Source: Areca catechu (lineage: Eukaryota > Streptophyta > Magnoliopsida > Arecales > Arecaceae). From it: DNA of 64,000 nt. The DNA is taken from positions 42,146,354 to 42,210,353 of the forward strand of contig CM038044.1 in assembly GCA_021397845.1 (NCBI GenBank). Direction: 5' to 3'. Below, piece after piece: positions 34,480 to 44,735 of this stretch; position 1 is the first letter of the stretch; every line of letters begins with the position of its first letter. A program made the position numbers and the translations under genes. The notes beneath the pieces are model-generated. The model was not told the DNA's origin. It ran no database searches and saw nothing but the letters and a program-made list of their open reading frames with translations.

Positions 34480-36033
34480 CTAACAGATTAATGACTCTCT
34501 AGGTTTGACCCTGGTCTGGTATGCACATGAGAATTTACCATGGGTTCCTAGCAAATGCCATAAGGTTTTCCAAAAGTAGGTAGCAAAAGGAATAGGCTTT
34601 AAAGGCTCATGCAACCTAGTAATCTCATCAAAATGAAACTTAATGGCTCTAAAATTAGGATAAGACTTAAGGAAAGGCAGGAAATAGGAATCCAAGTCTT
34701 GGGATAATTTAGGGGAATCTTGAAACAGACCTTGGTTACTCATGATGACCTTAAGATTTGAATATTGATCTACAGGCGGGATGCTTCTAGGTAGTTGAAG
34801 GTCATCAGGAAAGTCTTCTAAAATAATGATTGGGTTCTTCTCAGGTACCTGAAGGAGTTCTTGTGTCGAAGCTAAAGTATTGGGTTCTTCCTGAGGGCAT
34901 TGTCTTACGGGAACCAAGTCCTCACTAAATTTTGGTTGTTCTGATGTTTCAGGACTAGGCTCAATAATCTTTTCTTTACCAAAGGTTTCCTCAGGTAAGG
35001 TACTAAAGTTGTTCTCTTCACAGTCTTCCCCTTCATTTTCATCTATTAAACTTATGTCGGTCTCATACATATATTTACTAGGTTCAAATTTGCCATCTTC
35101 CTTCAGTCCGGCTCTAAATCTAGACAAGGTCACCGACTCAGATTCATCAACATTGCACCTCATAACGAATTCGTCAAACTTCGCTATGTACTCTGCGACA
35201 CTCCTATTTCCTTGAGTAAGTCTTTGCCATTGATCTAGGAGTCTTTGGTGGTAGGACATAGGAAGGTATTTCTCCCTAAGCCTAAGTTTCATAGCTCGCC
35301 AGGTCACTATGGGCACATCACCTCTCTGTCTAGTGAGTCTCTCAATGTTTCCCCAATATAACCTAGCTTGGCGCACAAGTTTAAGCTTTGCAAACTTACA
35401 CTTGCGCTCTTCACTCATCTCAAACCAGTCAAAATACTGGTCCATCTCACCTTCCCAATCAATGTAGATCTTTGGATCTAAAATTCCATCAAAGGTGGGA
35501 GCTTCTAGCCTAATGTTCTTCATGGTTCGGTCATCTTGATCAGAGTGAATTGGGGTGGGTCTCCTGACATTGGGTTCATAGTTAGGCTCATGATGGAATC
35601 TCCTTGGGTTGGGCTCGATGGTTTGACCAGGGTGGGGTCCTCTAGGAATTGGATCATAAAACTGATCTTGGGGAGCTCTCCTAGGGTTTGTTTCATAGAG
35701 AGGGTTTTGATATGGAATCCTTCTAGGGTTCAATGGGGTCTCGAGTTCAGGTACAAGACTTGGCTCAGGCTCAGTCTGGGCTTCATGATTGCTTTCAGGG
35801 GTTCTAGCCTCTAACTGATCCAACCTAGTAGTGATGTGGGCTAACTGCTCATTCATGTCTTGGTTGGTTTGTGCCACATTCTGATTTGTTTGGGCCAATT
35901 GCTCAGTTAAACTCTTAGTCAGTTGGGCCACTTGATCATTTAGGCCTTTGATCAAATTCCCTAAGTTTTGGTCCATGGCTACACTTGACTGGGCTTGGAT
36001 TGGTGAATACGGTGTTCCTGCTCTAGTTGTCAT
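34480..36033 (-). CDS. Gag-integrase-tail fusion protein of H
   Basis: About 517 codons, uninterrupted. I chose the start giving MTTRAGTPYSP, because G, C and F begin with the same M-x-TR-x-G pattern; the longer frame upstream has no support. Residues 30-110 are Gln-rich with a predicted coiled-coil (VAQLTKSLTEQLAQTNQ). Residues 165-325 are the Ty3/gypsy capsid domain (DPKIYIDWEGEMDQYFDWF, RQARLYWGNIERLTRQ, LTQGNRSVAEYIAKFDEF). The zinc knuckle is missing. An acidic linker and an IPPVDQ pre-RT-like piece follow, then the tail with NQGLFQD, DSYFLPF and TRLHEPLKPI...YFWKTLWHLLG, matching integrase but without its SDRD. It probably contributes capsid to particles; a role of the tail is unknown. 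Confidence 0.85.
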   Translation of the reverse strand: MTTRAGTPYSPIQAQSSVAMDQNLGNLIKGLNDQVAQLTKSLTEQLAQTNQNVAQTNQDMNEQLAHITTRLDQLEARTPESNHEAQTEPEPSLVPELETPLNPRRIPYQNPLYETNPRRAPQDQFYDPIPRGPHPGQTIEPNPRRFHHEPNYEPNVRRPTPIHSDQDDRTMKNIRLEAPTFDGILDPKIYIDWEGEMDQYFDWFEMSEERKCKFAKLKLVRQARLYWGNIERLTRQRGDVPIVTWRAMKLRLREKYLPMSYHQRLLDQWQRLTQGNRSVAEYIAKFDEFVMRCNVDESESVTLSRFRAGLKEDGKFEPSKYMYETDISLIDENEGEDCEENNFSTLPEETFGKEKIIEPSPETSEQPKFSEDLVPVRQCPQEEPNTLASTQELLQVPEKNPIIILEDFPDDLQLPRSIPPVDQYSNLKVIMSNQGLFQDSPKLSQDLDSYFLPFLKSYPNFRAIKFHFDEITRLHEPLKPIPFATYFWKTLWHLLGTHGKFSCAYQTRVKPRESLIC

Positions 36034-37104
36034 GCATGCAAATGGACTCAAGTTCGAGCTAAGGTTTCCTAGACCTAGAGCACAAATTAGAAGTCTAATT
36101 AAGTGAACCAACTAGCTAGTAGTACTTATGGGACTTAGCCAGGTAGGTGGAGGGGAGTGTAGGTCCCTGATTGCCAACCTTAGACACCAATCTGAGATTG
36201 GCCAGGTAGGCGGACCAAATCACAAGCCCTGATGCACCAATCCTAGACACCAAGCCAGTAAGCACACACCAATTAGCTGACACAGTTAACTTGACCCTAA
36301 CCTGAACCCAACTTGTTGGTGTCCCTAACCCACTAGGGCAATTAATGTTCTACTCAATTTTAATTAACGGGCTGGGATCGATATGCTGGTTGGTGATTTT
36401 TGGGCTAGGGACAGGTGATGAAACCCTGACCCTATGTCAAATTGATGCCCTTAATTTGATTTCTCATGAGATGAATGAAATGCAAAGGTGCTGCAGAAGT
36501 GTGTTGCAATTTGAAAGTGGTGTGGAAAACGTGATGAAAAAAAATGTCCAAAAATTCTAAGAAATTCACAAAGGATTCCTAACTTATATGTTTCAATGTA
36601 TATGAAAGGAATTTTAAAACTAAAATCTATACTAATCTAAGCAGATCCTACAAATGAAGATAAATAAAAAGGACAGAACATAACCCTAATGACAGTGTCG
36701 AACTGCAGAAATTTTTATTTTTTTTATAATTTTTTTTGATGATGAAATTTAATATGGTGATAACTGACTTAAAAAGGAACAAGAAAAAAAATATTTCAAT
36801 AAAAAATCAGTGACTTGCCTTTGGAGTTGCAGGCGGATTACAGTCAGCCTACAGAAAATACAGCAAGCAGAAAAACAGAACGTGCCCAATGCAAAATTCA
36901 CAAATGAAATCTAAGAAGTCCTTTGGCTTTCTTTTTCACGGGTCAATCACAATGGCACCCCGACACGCCTTAGGAGATCCCCGTGGAATGGGAAGAGAGG
37001 GTGTTTAAACCCTACTTTCTCCTAAGACCGGACGGCCTGGTAACGCCCCCGATCCAAGTACTTCAAGGACTTAATGCTATGCAATCAGGAACTTATTCTA
37101 CCAT
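36034..37104 (-). other. 5' leader of H
   Basis: Non-coding, about 1.07 kb. It contains hairpin motif 2 (36187-36201), a CCCTA/TAGGG hairpin (36323-36338) and leader motif 1 (36955-37040), the last about 70 nt from the primer site. No gene seen. Confidence 0.75.
36955..37040 (-). other. Leader structured RNA motif 1 (H copy, best preserved)
   Basis: The 9-bp stem CTTAGGAGA (36969-36977) with TCTCCTAAG (37018-37026) encloses a hairpin AGGGT/ACCCT (36998-37002, 37009-37013) and a CCC/GGG pair, giving a three-way junction shape. The flank GACCGGACGGCC follows. H is the youngest element here, so this is probably closest to a working form. Confidence 0.65.
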
Positions 37105-37116
37105 GCTCTGATACCA
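37105..37116 (-). other. Primer-binding site, initiator tRNA-Met type (H)
   Basis: The minus strand reads TGGTATCAGAGC exactly, 3 bp from the 5' LTR. Confidence 0.95.
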
Positions 37117-37119
37117 AGA

Positions 37120-38415
37120 TGATGCGGCAAGCATATGATTAGTGATTTGATTCGTGTTTGTAGAGCAATGAAACCTAATTACACTAGCATTGTACTCATC
37201 ATAATAAGTCTTAAGGATTACATGAAAAGGGACTATTACATGATTAGACACAATCCTAAAACTAAGAAGGAAGAAGATCTAGACAATAGGGGCTAATGAT
37301 TGAGGACTTGCCTTGTTGAGCTTTCCAACCTTCTAATGATTTCAAACCTTGAAACTACCGATGCTCTGGACTGGAGAACTCGGATAACAGAGATCAGAAC
37401 GCTGGGCTTGGGCTTCAGCTTGTTGGTTCATTGTCAAGGGGAACCTTGTTCACAACTCAAAGACTTCGTAGGACCCTGCAATGAAGATCAAAAGTTAAGG
37501 AAGAAGAAAGCAGGCATATGGAAGGGATGGAATAATTTATGAGCAAGGAAGGAAGTCTGAGATGGTTTGGCCGGCTCCAATGTATCCTTCTTGAACTTGG
37601 CGTTGGATGGCTTGGAGAAGAAAGTAGATTCGAGTGGGGGGGAAGGGGGCTTAGGAACAATCACTCAAAGAAATAATATAAGACTACAACTTCAACTTCA
37701 ACTTCATTTTTCATTCATCTCATCAAAATCAATCTCTTTTACAATGGGCGTCCAAGGCTTTTAATAGCCTCACAAAGCTAGCTTTTGAAATTTAAAAACT
37801 CCCCAAATCGAGGAGGATTACAAGGGGGGTTGGAGGATTTGATGGAGAGTTTGGAGGGATGTGGCCAACCTCCTTGAATTTGAATCTCCCTTGTTGGCGC
37901 CCAAAGGGTGATGAGGTGTCTGGTGAAGTTGCACCTGATGACGTGGCATGGTGAGGTGGTCTTCTACTTGGATAAGAATGACATGTGGCGCCCAGTGGTC
38001 CTAGTTGATGGTCCTTTTCTCTTGCTTGGTTGATGTGTCTTCTCTTCTTCATGTGGTCAAATTCTGGGATCTAGAATTTGAGTCTTGTTGCTGGCTTTCA
38101 TGGCTTTAAGACTTGATTAGACTTAACTCAACTGAATTAGACTTAACTCAACTGAACTGACTTGACTGACCTAGACTTTAAAACTTGAAATGGACTTACA
38201 AGAAATAAAATTTTAAAAGTAATTACAGGACTCAATAAACACTCTTGATTTGAAACTCAAAATTAATTACAGGACTCTTGAAAAGGAAATGACTCTTGAA
38301 AATAAAATATTTTTGAACTAAAGGATACAAGGTAACCTAATTATCTTCGATCCAAATTGGGATAAGGCTAACCTTGTTGGAGTGAAGTTTCTTTTGGCTT
38401 CTGGTGTCTACACCA
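37120..38415 (-). repeat. 5' LTR of H
   Basis: 1,296 bp, the same length as the left copy and about 99.7% identical by eye. It drives transcription of the element on the minus strand; no clear TATA box was seen. Confidence 0.95.
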
Positions 38416-39077
38416 AGTAGGGTTTTACATCTTCCCATGTGGGACTAAAGGAGGGGATCTACAAATCAGGATAATCCATACACATATGGTCGGCCAAGGT
38501 ACCAAAAAAATTTGATTAGGGTTATAAAAGGCAGGTAGATGGCGCCTCCTTGCTTGGATCTTCAAGAGAATTTTTTTCCTTCCATGGATCAACTCTTTTG
38601 GACTCCTCCTTTTCTTCCTCCCTAAGTCAAGGCCCTTCCCATCTTTGTTTTGGATATTTTTGGCAGGTAGTGGGCGCCTCCTTGAAGTTTTCTCCAAGAG
38701 AATTTCTTCCCTTTCTTAGTTTGGTTCTTTTGGGAAAGACTTGGGCCGCCCCCTTGATTTGTGGACTCCTTGTGGATTTCTCCTCAACTAGCGCATGAGA
38801 GAAGGAAGCTGCTATCTGTGGCGTGGGGACCAAATGCTGCTGGATGTAGATATGGCGCCCCCTGGACTCAGGCATATGGCTGGGAGTGTGGCTGGGAGTG
38901 TGGCGCCCACTTGCTAGGCCTTGGGAGAAAATGTAACACCCCAGGTTGAAACCCTAGTCCACTACTGAGTCAACATGACTCAACAAAATAAAATGCAGGT
39001 AATGTAGACTCAAGCTAAATTGAGTTGATCTAGTCAACTCTTATTACAAACCAAAAACCCTAATTCTTCGGGCAAGG

Positions 39078-42000
39078 TTAATCAGAGATCCAGATGGAGC
39101 TCTGAAGTCTTCTTCTGAGTCTGGTGCCCGCACCAATTCTCCCAGGGTAGGAGGAACTCGACCCTGTCGAGTATGGATCAAGTTGGCTTCGGTATCTCTC
39201 CAAGAGGTCTGGGTCCAGCTCTTGTAATTCTTCTCGGGAGATCCAAGAGTCATCAGAATCTGGCCTTCTTAGCCAGCGGACCAGGTATCTTTGGTATCCT
39301 CGATTACGAGTAGAGATAACCTGATCATCCAGGATCTTTTCAATCTGCTCTTTCCTCACAGGCCAATTTGTTGGTGGACACACAGGGTCAGGTTCACTCT
39401 TAAGAGCAGGATTAGGTTCAAAAGCCTCACTGGGAATCGCAGCTGGCTCCTTATACTCTACTAGGTCTGTAATGTTGAAAGTGGAGCTAATGCCTAGTTC
39501 TGGAGGTAACTCGAGCACATAGGCATTGGATCCTACTCTCTTTACCACTCTAAATGGTCCAGCTCCCCTAGCATGTAACTTTCTAACGGTTCCAGGAGGA
39601 AACCGTTCAGGCCTTAACCTAATCATTACATAGTCTCCTTCGTCAAAAGTTTTGACTCGCCTTTGAGAATCAGCCAATTTCTTATAAGTTTCATTACTTA
39701 AATTTATTTTGGCTTGAATTTCTTTATGCAAGTCTTTTATATGCTGTGCAAAAACTTCGGTAGACTCGGAGACCCGTGTGTGGACTGGTAAAGGAGCTAG
39801 GTCAAGAGGTGTGTGGGGTTTGTAACCATGCACAATTTCAAATGGACTCTTACCCGTAGACCTATTGATCGAGTCATTATATGCAAATTCAGCTCTAGGT
39901 AAGTACAAATCCCAGTTCCTAATGTTCTCACCAACAAGACACCTTAGCAGATTGCCTAAACTACGGTTCACTACTTCGGTTTGGCCGTCAGTCTGGGGAT
40001 GATAGGCAGTTGAAAACTTAAGTTTCATCCCTAACTTATGCCAAAGGGTTTTCCAGAAATAGCTGGTGAACCGAACATCCCTATCTGAAATAATGGTCTT
40101 GGGTAGGCCATGGAGTCGAACTATTTTATTAAAGAACAGGGTGGCTACCTTAGACGCATCAAATGTTTGGGAACAAGTTAAGAAATGGGCCATCTTGGAA
40201 AATCGGTCTACTACAACACAGATAGAGTCATGCCTCCTCTGGGTCTTAGGCAAACCTAACACAAAGTCCATGCTCACATCTTGCCAAGGACGATCTGGGA
40301 CAGGGAGTGGGGTATAAAGGCCGGTGTTCTGTTTTCGCTGTTTGGCAACAGCGCAGGTCCGACACCTAGCCATAATGTGTGCTACATCTCTTTTTAAGCT
40401 AGGCCAGAAAAAATGGTCTTCAATAGCCAGGGTGGTCTTATCTTTTCCGAAATGGCCAGCTAAACCTCCAGCATGAGTTTCCTAAATCAAGAATTCCCTA
40501 AGAGAGGTTCTAGGGATGCAAAGCCTATTCTTAAAGAACAGAAAGCCATCTAAAAGGGAATAATCCTTATGTTCACTAGATGGTCCTTGAGTTAGATCCT
40601 GGTATACAGTCTTGAAATCCGGACATGACTCATATTCTTCTTTGATTTGCTCAAACCCTATGACTTCAGTCCTAACAGAATTCAACAACAAAGATCGACG
40701 ACTAAGGGCATCAGCTACCTTATTTTCAGACCCAGCCTTATGCTTCAAAACAAAAGTATAGGACTGGATATACTCTACCCACTTAGCATGCCTAGGGTTA
40801 AGCTTCTTCTGAGAATTCAAGAATCTAAGAGCCTCATGGTCCGAAAACAGTATAAATTCTTGCGGTAGTAAATAATGTCTCCAGTAATGCAAAGCTTGCA
40901 CTACCGCGTAAAATTCCTTATCATAGGTAGAATACCTAAGCTTAGCATCATTAAGTTTTTCACTAAAGAATGCTACGGGATGGTTCTCTTGGCTTAGGAC
41001 TCCACCTATACCTACTCCTGAAGCATCACAAGCAACCTTAAATACCTTTGAAAAGTCCGGTAGTCTCAAAATGGGTGCCTGGGTCATCCTATCCTTAAGA
41101 TCTAGGAAGGCTTTATGGGCTGCTTTGGTCCACTGAAATTCTCCCTTCCTAATGCAGTCTGTGATAGGAGCAACTACGGTACTAAACCCCTTGATGAATC
41201 GCCTATAGAAGGTAGCCAAGCCATGGAAACTTCTGACTTCATGCACACTGGTTGGCTCTGGCCATTCTACTATGGACCTAATCTTTTCAGGATCGGCAGC
41301 CACGCCGTCAGGGGTTACAACAAATCCAAGGAAGATAATCCTACTGGTCATAAATTCACACTTTTTGAGATTACCGTAGAGACTATCATTCCTTAAAACT
41401 TGACAGACTTGTCTAAGGTGGCCTAGGTGATCTGCAGGGGTCTTACTATAGATCAGGATATCATCAAAATAGACCACTATAAACTTCCCTATGAAAGCTC
41501 TAAGTACTTGGGTCATAATCCTCATGAAAGTACTAGGGGCATTGAACAACCCAAAAGGCATAACAACCCATTCGAAGAGACCATCCTTAGTCTTGAAGGC
41601 TGTTTTCCACTCATCCCCTGGTCTAATCCTAACCTGATGATAGCCGCTCTTGAGATCAATTTTAGAAAAAACCATGGCACCGGCCATCATATCAAGCATG
41701 TCATCTAGTCTAGGGATGGAGAACCTATACTTGATTGTATTTTATTGATGGCACGACTATCAACACACATCCTCCACGTGCCATCCTTCTTTGGGGTTAG
41801 AAGTGCAGGGACTGCACAAGGGCTAAGACTCTCTCTAATGAATCCCTTCCTCAACAATTCGCCAACCTGCTTTTGCAGTTCTTTATGCTCGGATGGATTC
41901 ATCCTATAATGGGGCAAGTTGGGTAAAGTAGCTCCTGGGACTAAATCTATGGAATGCTGAATATCCCTAAGAGGTGGAAGGTGGTCTGGTAGATCCTCGG

Positions 42001-43019
42001 GAAAAACATTCTCAAATTCTTCTAATAAAGGCTTAACTTTCTGAGGAGGCTCTAAGGGTGTAGGAGTCCTAAGTTCCTTAGCAGTCAACATCCAAATGGG
42101 TGAACCACTATGAATTTCTTGTTCTAGATCCTTGGCACTAATTAGGTTCACTCCAGTCTTCATTTCCCTAACCTTACTGGTTCCTTTAGCTACCTTGTCC
42201 TTAGGAGGGACTGAATGGATTGTGATTTTCTTCCCATTGAAACTAAAGACACAGGTGTTGGATTTTCCTAAGAGGGTGGCATCATGATCATACAACCAAG
42301 GTCTTCCAAGAATTATACTGCTCACCCCCATGGGCAAGACATCACACCAAATCTTCTCTTGATAGGATTGCATTTGGATTTGGACCTGACATCTAGACTG
42401 GATGGGTATAGAGGTAGAGTCTACCCAAGTAACCTTATAGGGGTTGGGGTGGGGGACTGGGGTTAAGCCTAACATTTTGACAGTGCTAGTAGAAATGGCA
42501 TTTACACAGCTCCCACTATCTATGATGATTTTACAAACCTTATCCCCTAGTTTAAGGAAAGTCTGTAGGATGTTAGTCCTACGCCAGTCTTCCTGAACTT
42601 TAGTCTGGGACAGGATGCATCTCACAACCCCTAAGTGGTCAGACTCAGTGGATTCTTCCTCTCCTTCATACTCATCAACCAAATTCATTCCGGCCTCATA
42701 AACTTCTTCTTCAAACTCCTCATTAGGCTCGGAATTCTCTTCTCCTCCCTCTTCTATATATAGGGATCTACGAGGGCACTGGCTAGAAACATGACCTAGC
42801 TTATGACACTTAAAACAAGCTATGGCTGTGCACTGATTGGAAATATGACTGGGCTTCTGGCACTTAAAACAGACGATACTAGGGGTTCTCTGGGTGTCAG
42901 GTGCCTTACCTTTGTCCATGGGCCTAGGGGTGGGGATACCCTGATTAGGCTTGCTAGGGGTAACCTGGCTAGGTCCATTTCTTGGGATTGGGGCACTAAC
43001 CCTAGATGGCATGGGTCCT
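39078..43019 (-). pseudogene. pol: pol of Gypsy G (knuckle-PR-RT-RNase H-IN-chromodomain)
   Basis: Order on the minus strand: two CCHC knuckles (CFKCQKPSHISNQC and CFKCHKLGHVSSQC), acidic linker, aspartic protease (IIDSGSCVNAIS, active DSG), RT (GTWRMCVDSRAINK; VVYFDDILIYSK at about 41450-41490), RNase H (CDASGVGIGGVLSQ), H2C2 region, integrase (SMDFVLGLPKT, SDRDVRFTSYFWKTLWHKLG, AYHPQTDGQTEVVNRSLG) and a chromodomain (RIEKILDD-like, YQRYLVRWLRRPDSDDSWI). It ends inside the 3' LTR. Breaks: a one-base deletion near 41740 in RT and TAG at 40482-40484 between RNase H and integrase. Catalytic residues look intact. It belongs to the chromovirus branch of Ty3/gypsy and would make all enzymes for copying and integration. 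It is a possible relative of the helper of F and H, though its LTRs differ from theirs. Confidence 0.9.
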
Positions 43020-43021
43020 CT

Positions 43022-43834
43022 CTAAAACTTCTCAGTGTTCAGTGCAATCTGATAGGCTTGGTCTAGGTCAGTAACCTCTCTCAGAAACAACTCTCTCTTA
43101 ATATCTTCCCTAAGCCCAGCCCTAAATTTAGACAAAGTGACTTCATGGGCTTCACTCACATCACATCTCATTAGGTATTCATCAAAGGTGGTTATGTAGT
43201 CTGAAACAGATCGATTTCCTTGTTTCAAAGTCTGCCATTGGTCTAACAGATTTTGCTGGTATGAAATGGGTTGGTACTTGTCTCTAAGCTTTTCTTTCAT
43301 ACCCTGCCAAGTGGTTATGGGCTCTACATTTCGTCTTCTAGTGGTCAGCTCAATGTTCCCCCAGTATAACCTAGCTTGACGTATTAATTTCATCTTGGCA
43401 AACTTGAATTTCCTCTCCTCAAACATAGCATACCACTCAAAGTACTGGTCCATCTCACCCTCCCAATTATAATACACCTTAGGATTTAAACTACCATCAA
43501 AAGTGAGTGCATCTAACTTGATGTTCCAAATGAACCTATCATCTCTATCCTCAGGTTCTGGGTCAGGCCTCCTATGATTAGGTTCAGGATCTCGGTATAA
43601 AGGTCTTCTAGGCTCTTGGTGTGGGTGAGGTTGAGGCACATTAAAATCTGGGTCAGGAGTCCAATTCCGATGCCTAGGTTCCTCAAGTACTTGGACTCGA
43701 TCCCTAAGCTGGGCAAAATTCTCATTCATATCCTGACTTAATTTGTTCATACTCTCAGTAAGAGCTCTAACCATGGCCTCTAAATCAGGTTGGGTTTGAC
43801 CAGGTTGGTAGGGTACTCCATTCCGGGTAGACAT
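43022..43834 (-). pseudogene. gag: gag of Gypsy G
   Basis: The capsid part of the polyprotein, starting MSTRNGVPYQPG (start chosen by comparison with the other Gags here). An arginine/proline-rich stretch is followed by the Retrotrans_gag domain (NPKVYYNWEGEMDQYFEWY, RQARLYWGNIELTTRR, LKQGNRSVSDYITTFDEYL). It ends at an in-frame TAG (43022-43024) just before the knuckles; the frame continues directly into pol. Related element C has a sense codon there, so this is more likely a nonsense mutation than a planned stop, though read-through of a UAG at a gag-pol border is known in some retroviruses. Confidence 0.87.
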
Positions 43835-44719
43835 GATGCAATCAAGCACACAAAATGAGACTCAACTGAACGACTATGGGCTAACTAGAACTAGAGCCCA
43901 AACTAGGTGCCCAATCAGAGTGGCAAGCTAGCCTGTAGTAACTCAGGACTCAACCAGGCAGGTGTAAGGGGAGTGTTAGGTCCCTGAATGCCAATCCTAG
44001 ACACCAATCAGAGATTGGCCAGGTAGGCGGACCAGCACACAAGCCCTTCGGGATGGAATCCCTGAACCACCGTTCTAGACACTGAGTACAAAGCACACAC
44101 AGAGTAACCAGACAAACTGACTCAACACTAGCCTTGACCCGACTTGTTGATGTCCCTAGCCCACTAGGGCAAATTAGGTCTAATCAATTTTTAGATTAAA
44201 GGCTTAGGTTCGAATGAAGGGGTGGTGGTTTTGGGCTAAGGAGAGGTTATCAACTCCTCCCCTTATCTTAGATGCTTAAATGCCCTTAAGATGAATTAAG
44301 AGATGAACACTCAAAAATAAATGGATGGCAGAACACAAAAATAGAGTTGCAGTAATTTAATTCTCAGAAATCGCACGGAAACCAATAAATCATGAGAAAA
44401 TTATGAAAATTATTATCAATTATACTGGTTTCAAAAAAACAAAAATCACTGAATTTGGAGTTATATACAATGAGAAATAATTCCTGCAACAGGGTAATTA
44501 CGGGCTGAAAATATAGCACTTCCCCGTTTACAATTCCTGCTACGAAGTTATAACCCAACGGATCCCCTACACGCCCTAGGAACACCCCGTGGAATGGAAA
44601 GAGGAGGTTTGCACCTCGCTTCATTCCTAGGACCGGACGTCCTGGGGAGTCTACTTCGAGCAGACAAAGTAAAAAGAGAGAGACTCAAACAAGCAATCAA
44701 AACAGAAACCCTAGACAAG
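43835..44719 (-). other. 5' leader of G
   Basis: Non-coding, about 0.9 kb. It holds hairpin motif 2 (44004-44018), the hairpin CCCTAG/CTAGGG (44154-44169) and leader motif 1 (44560-44645). No gene seen. Confidence 0.75.
44560..44645 (-). other. Leader structured RNA motif 1 (G copy)
   Basis: Main stem CCTAGGAA (44575-44582) with TTCCTAGG (44624-44631), 8 perfect pairs; inner hairpin GAGGT-TTGC-ACCTC (44604-44617). Compared with H and K1, both stems differ in sequence but stay paired. The flank GACCGGACG is conserved. It ends about 75 nt from the primer site. Confidence 0.65.
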
Positions 44720-44731
44720 GCTCTGATACCA
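44720..44731 (-). other. Primer-binding site, initiator tRNA-Met type (G)
   Basis: The minus strand reads TGGTATCAGAGC exactly, 4 bp from the 5' LTR. Confidence 0.95.
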
Positions 44732-44735
44732 AAAA

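Larger units (their letters stand above)
32465..38415 (-). mobile_element. Young non-autonomous Gypsy element H
   Basis: 5,951 bp, with TSD AGTAG (32460-32464, 38416-38420) and two 1,296-bp LTRs that differ at only about four positions. Minus-strand order: 5' LTR, primer site, leader, a Gag-tail fusion ORF of about 517 codons without a stop, integrase C-terminus with chromodomain, 3' LTR. Protease, RT and RNase H are missing. The intact ORF and near-identical LTRs show very recent movement, which needs enzymes supplied in trans. Confidence 0.94.
31572..39135 (-). repeat. 3' LTR of G, split by H
   Basis: Parts 31572-32464 and 38421-39135 join at the H insertion (TSD AGTAG) to give 1,608 bp, against 1,614 bp for the right LTR. 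It starts TGATGCAGAAC and ends TGGTGCCCGCACCA. Open frames within it occur in both LTRs and lack any family signature. Confidence 0.9.

Noticed and set aside
43022..43024. Programmed UAG read-through at the gag-pol border of G
   Set aside because: The related element C has a sense codon at this place, and G has another TAG plus a frame break in pol, so simple decay is more likely.
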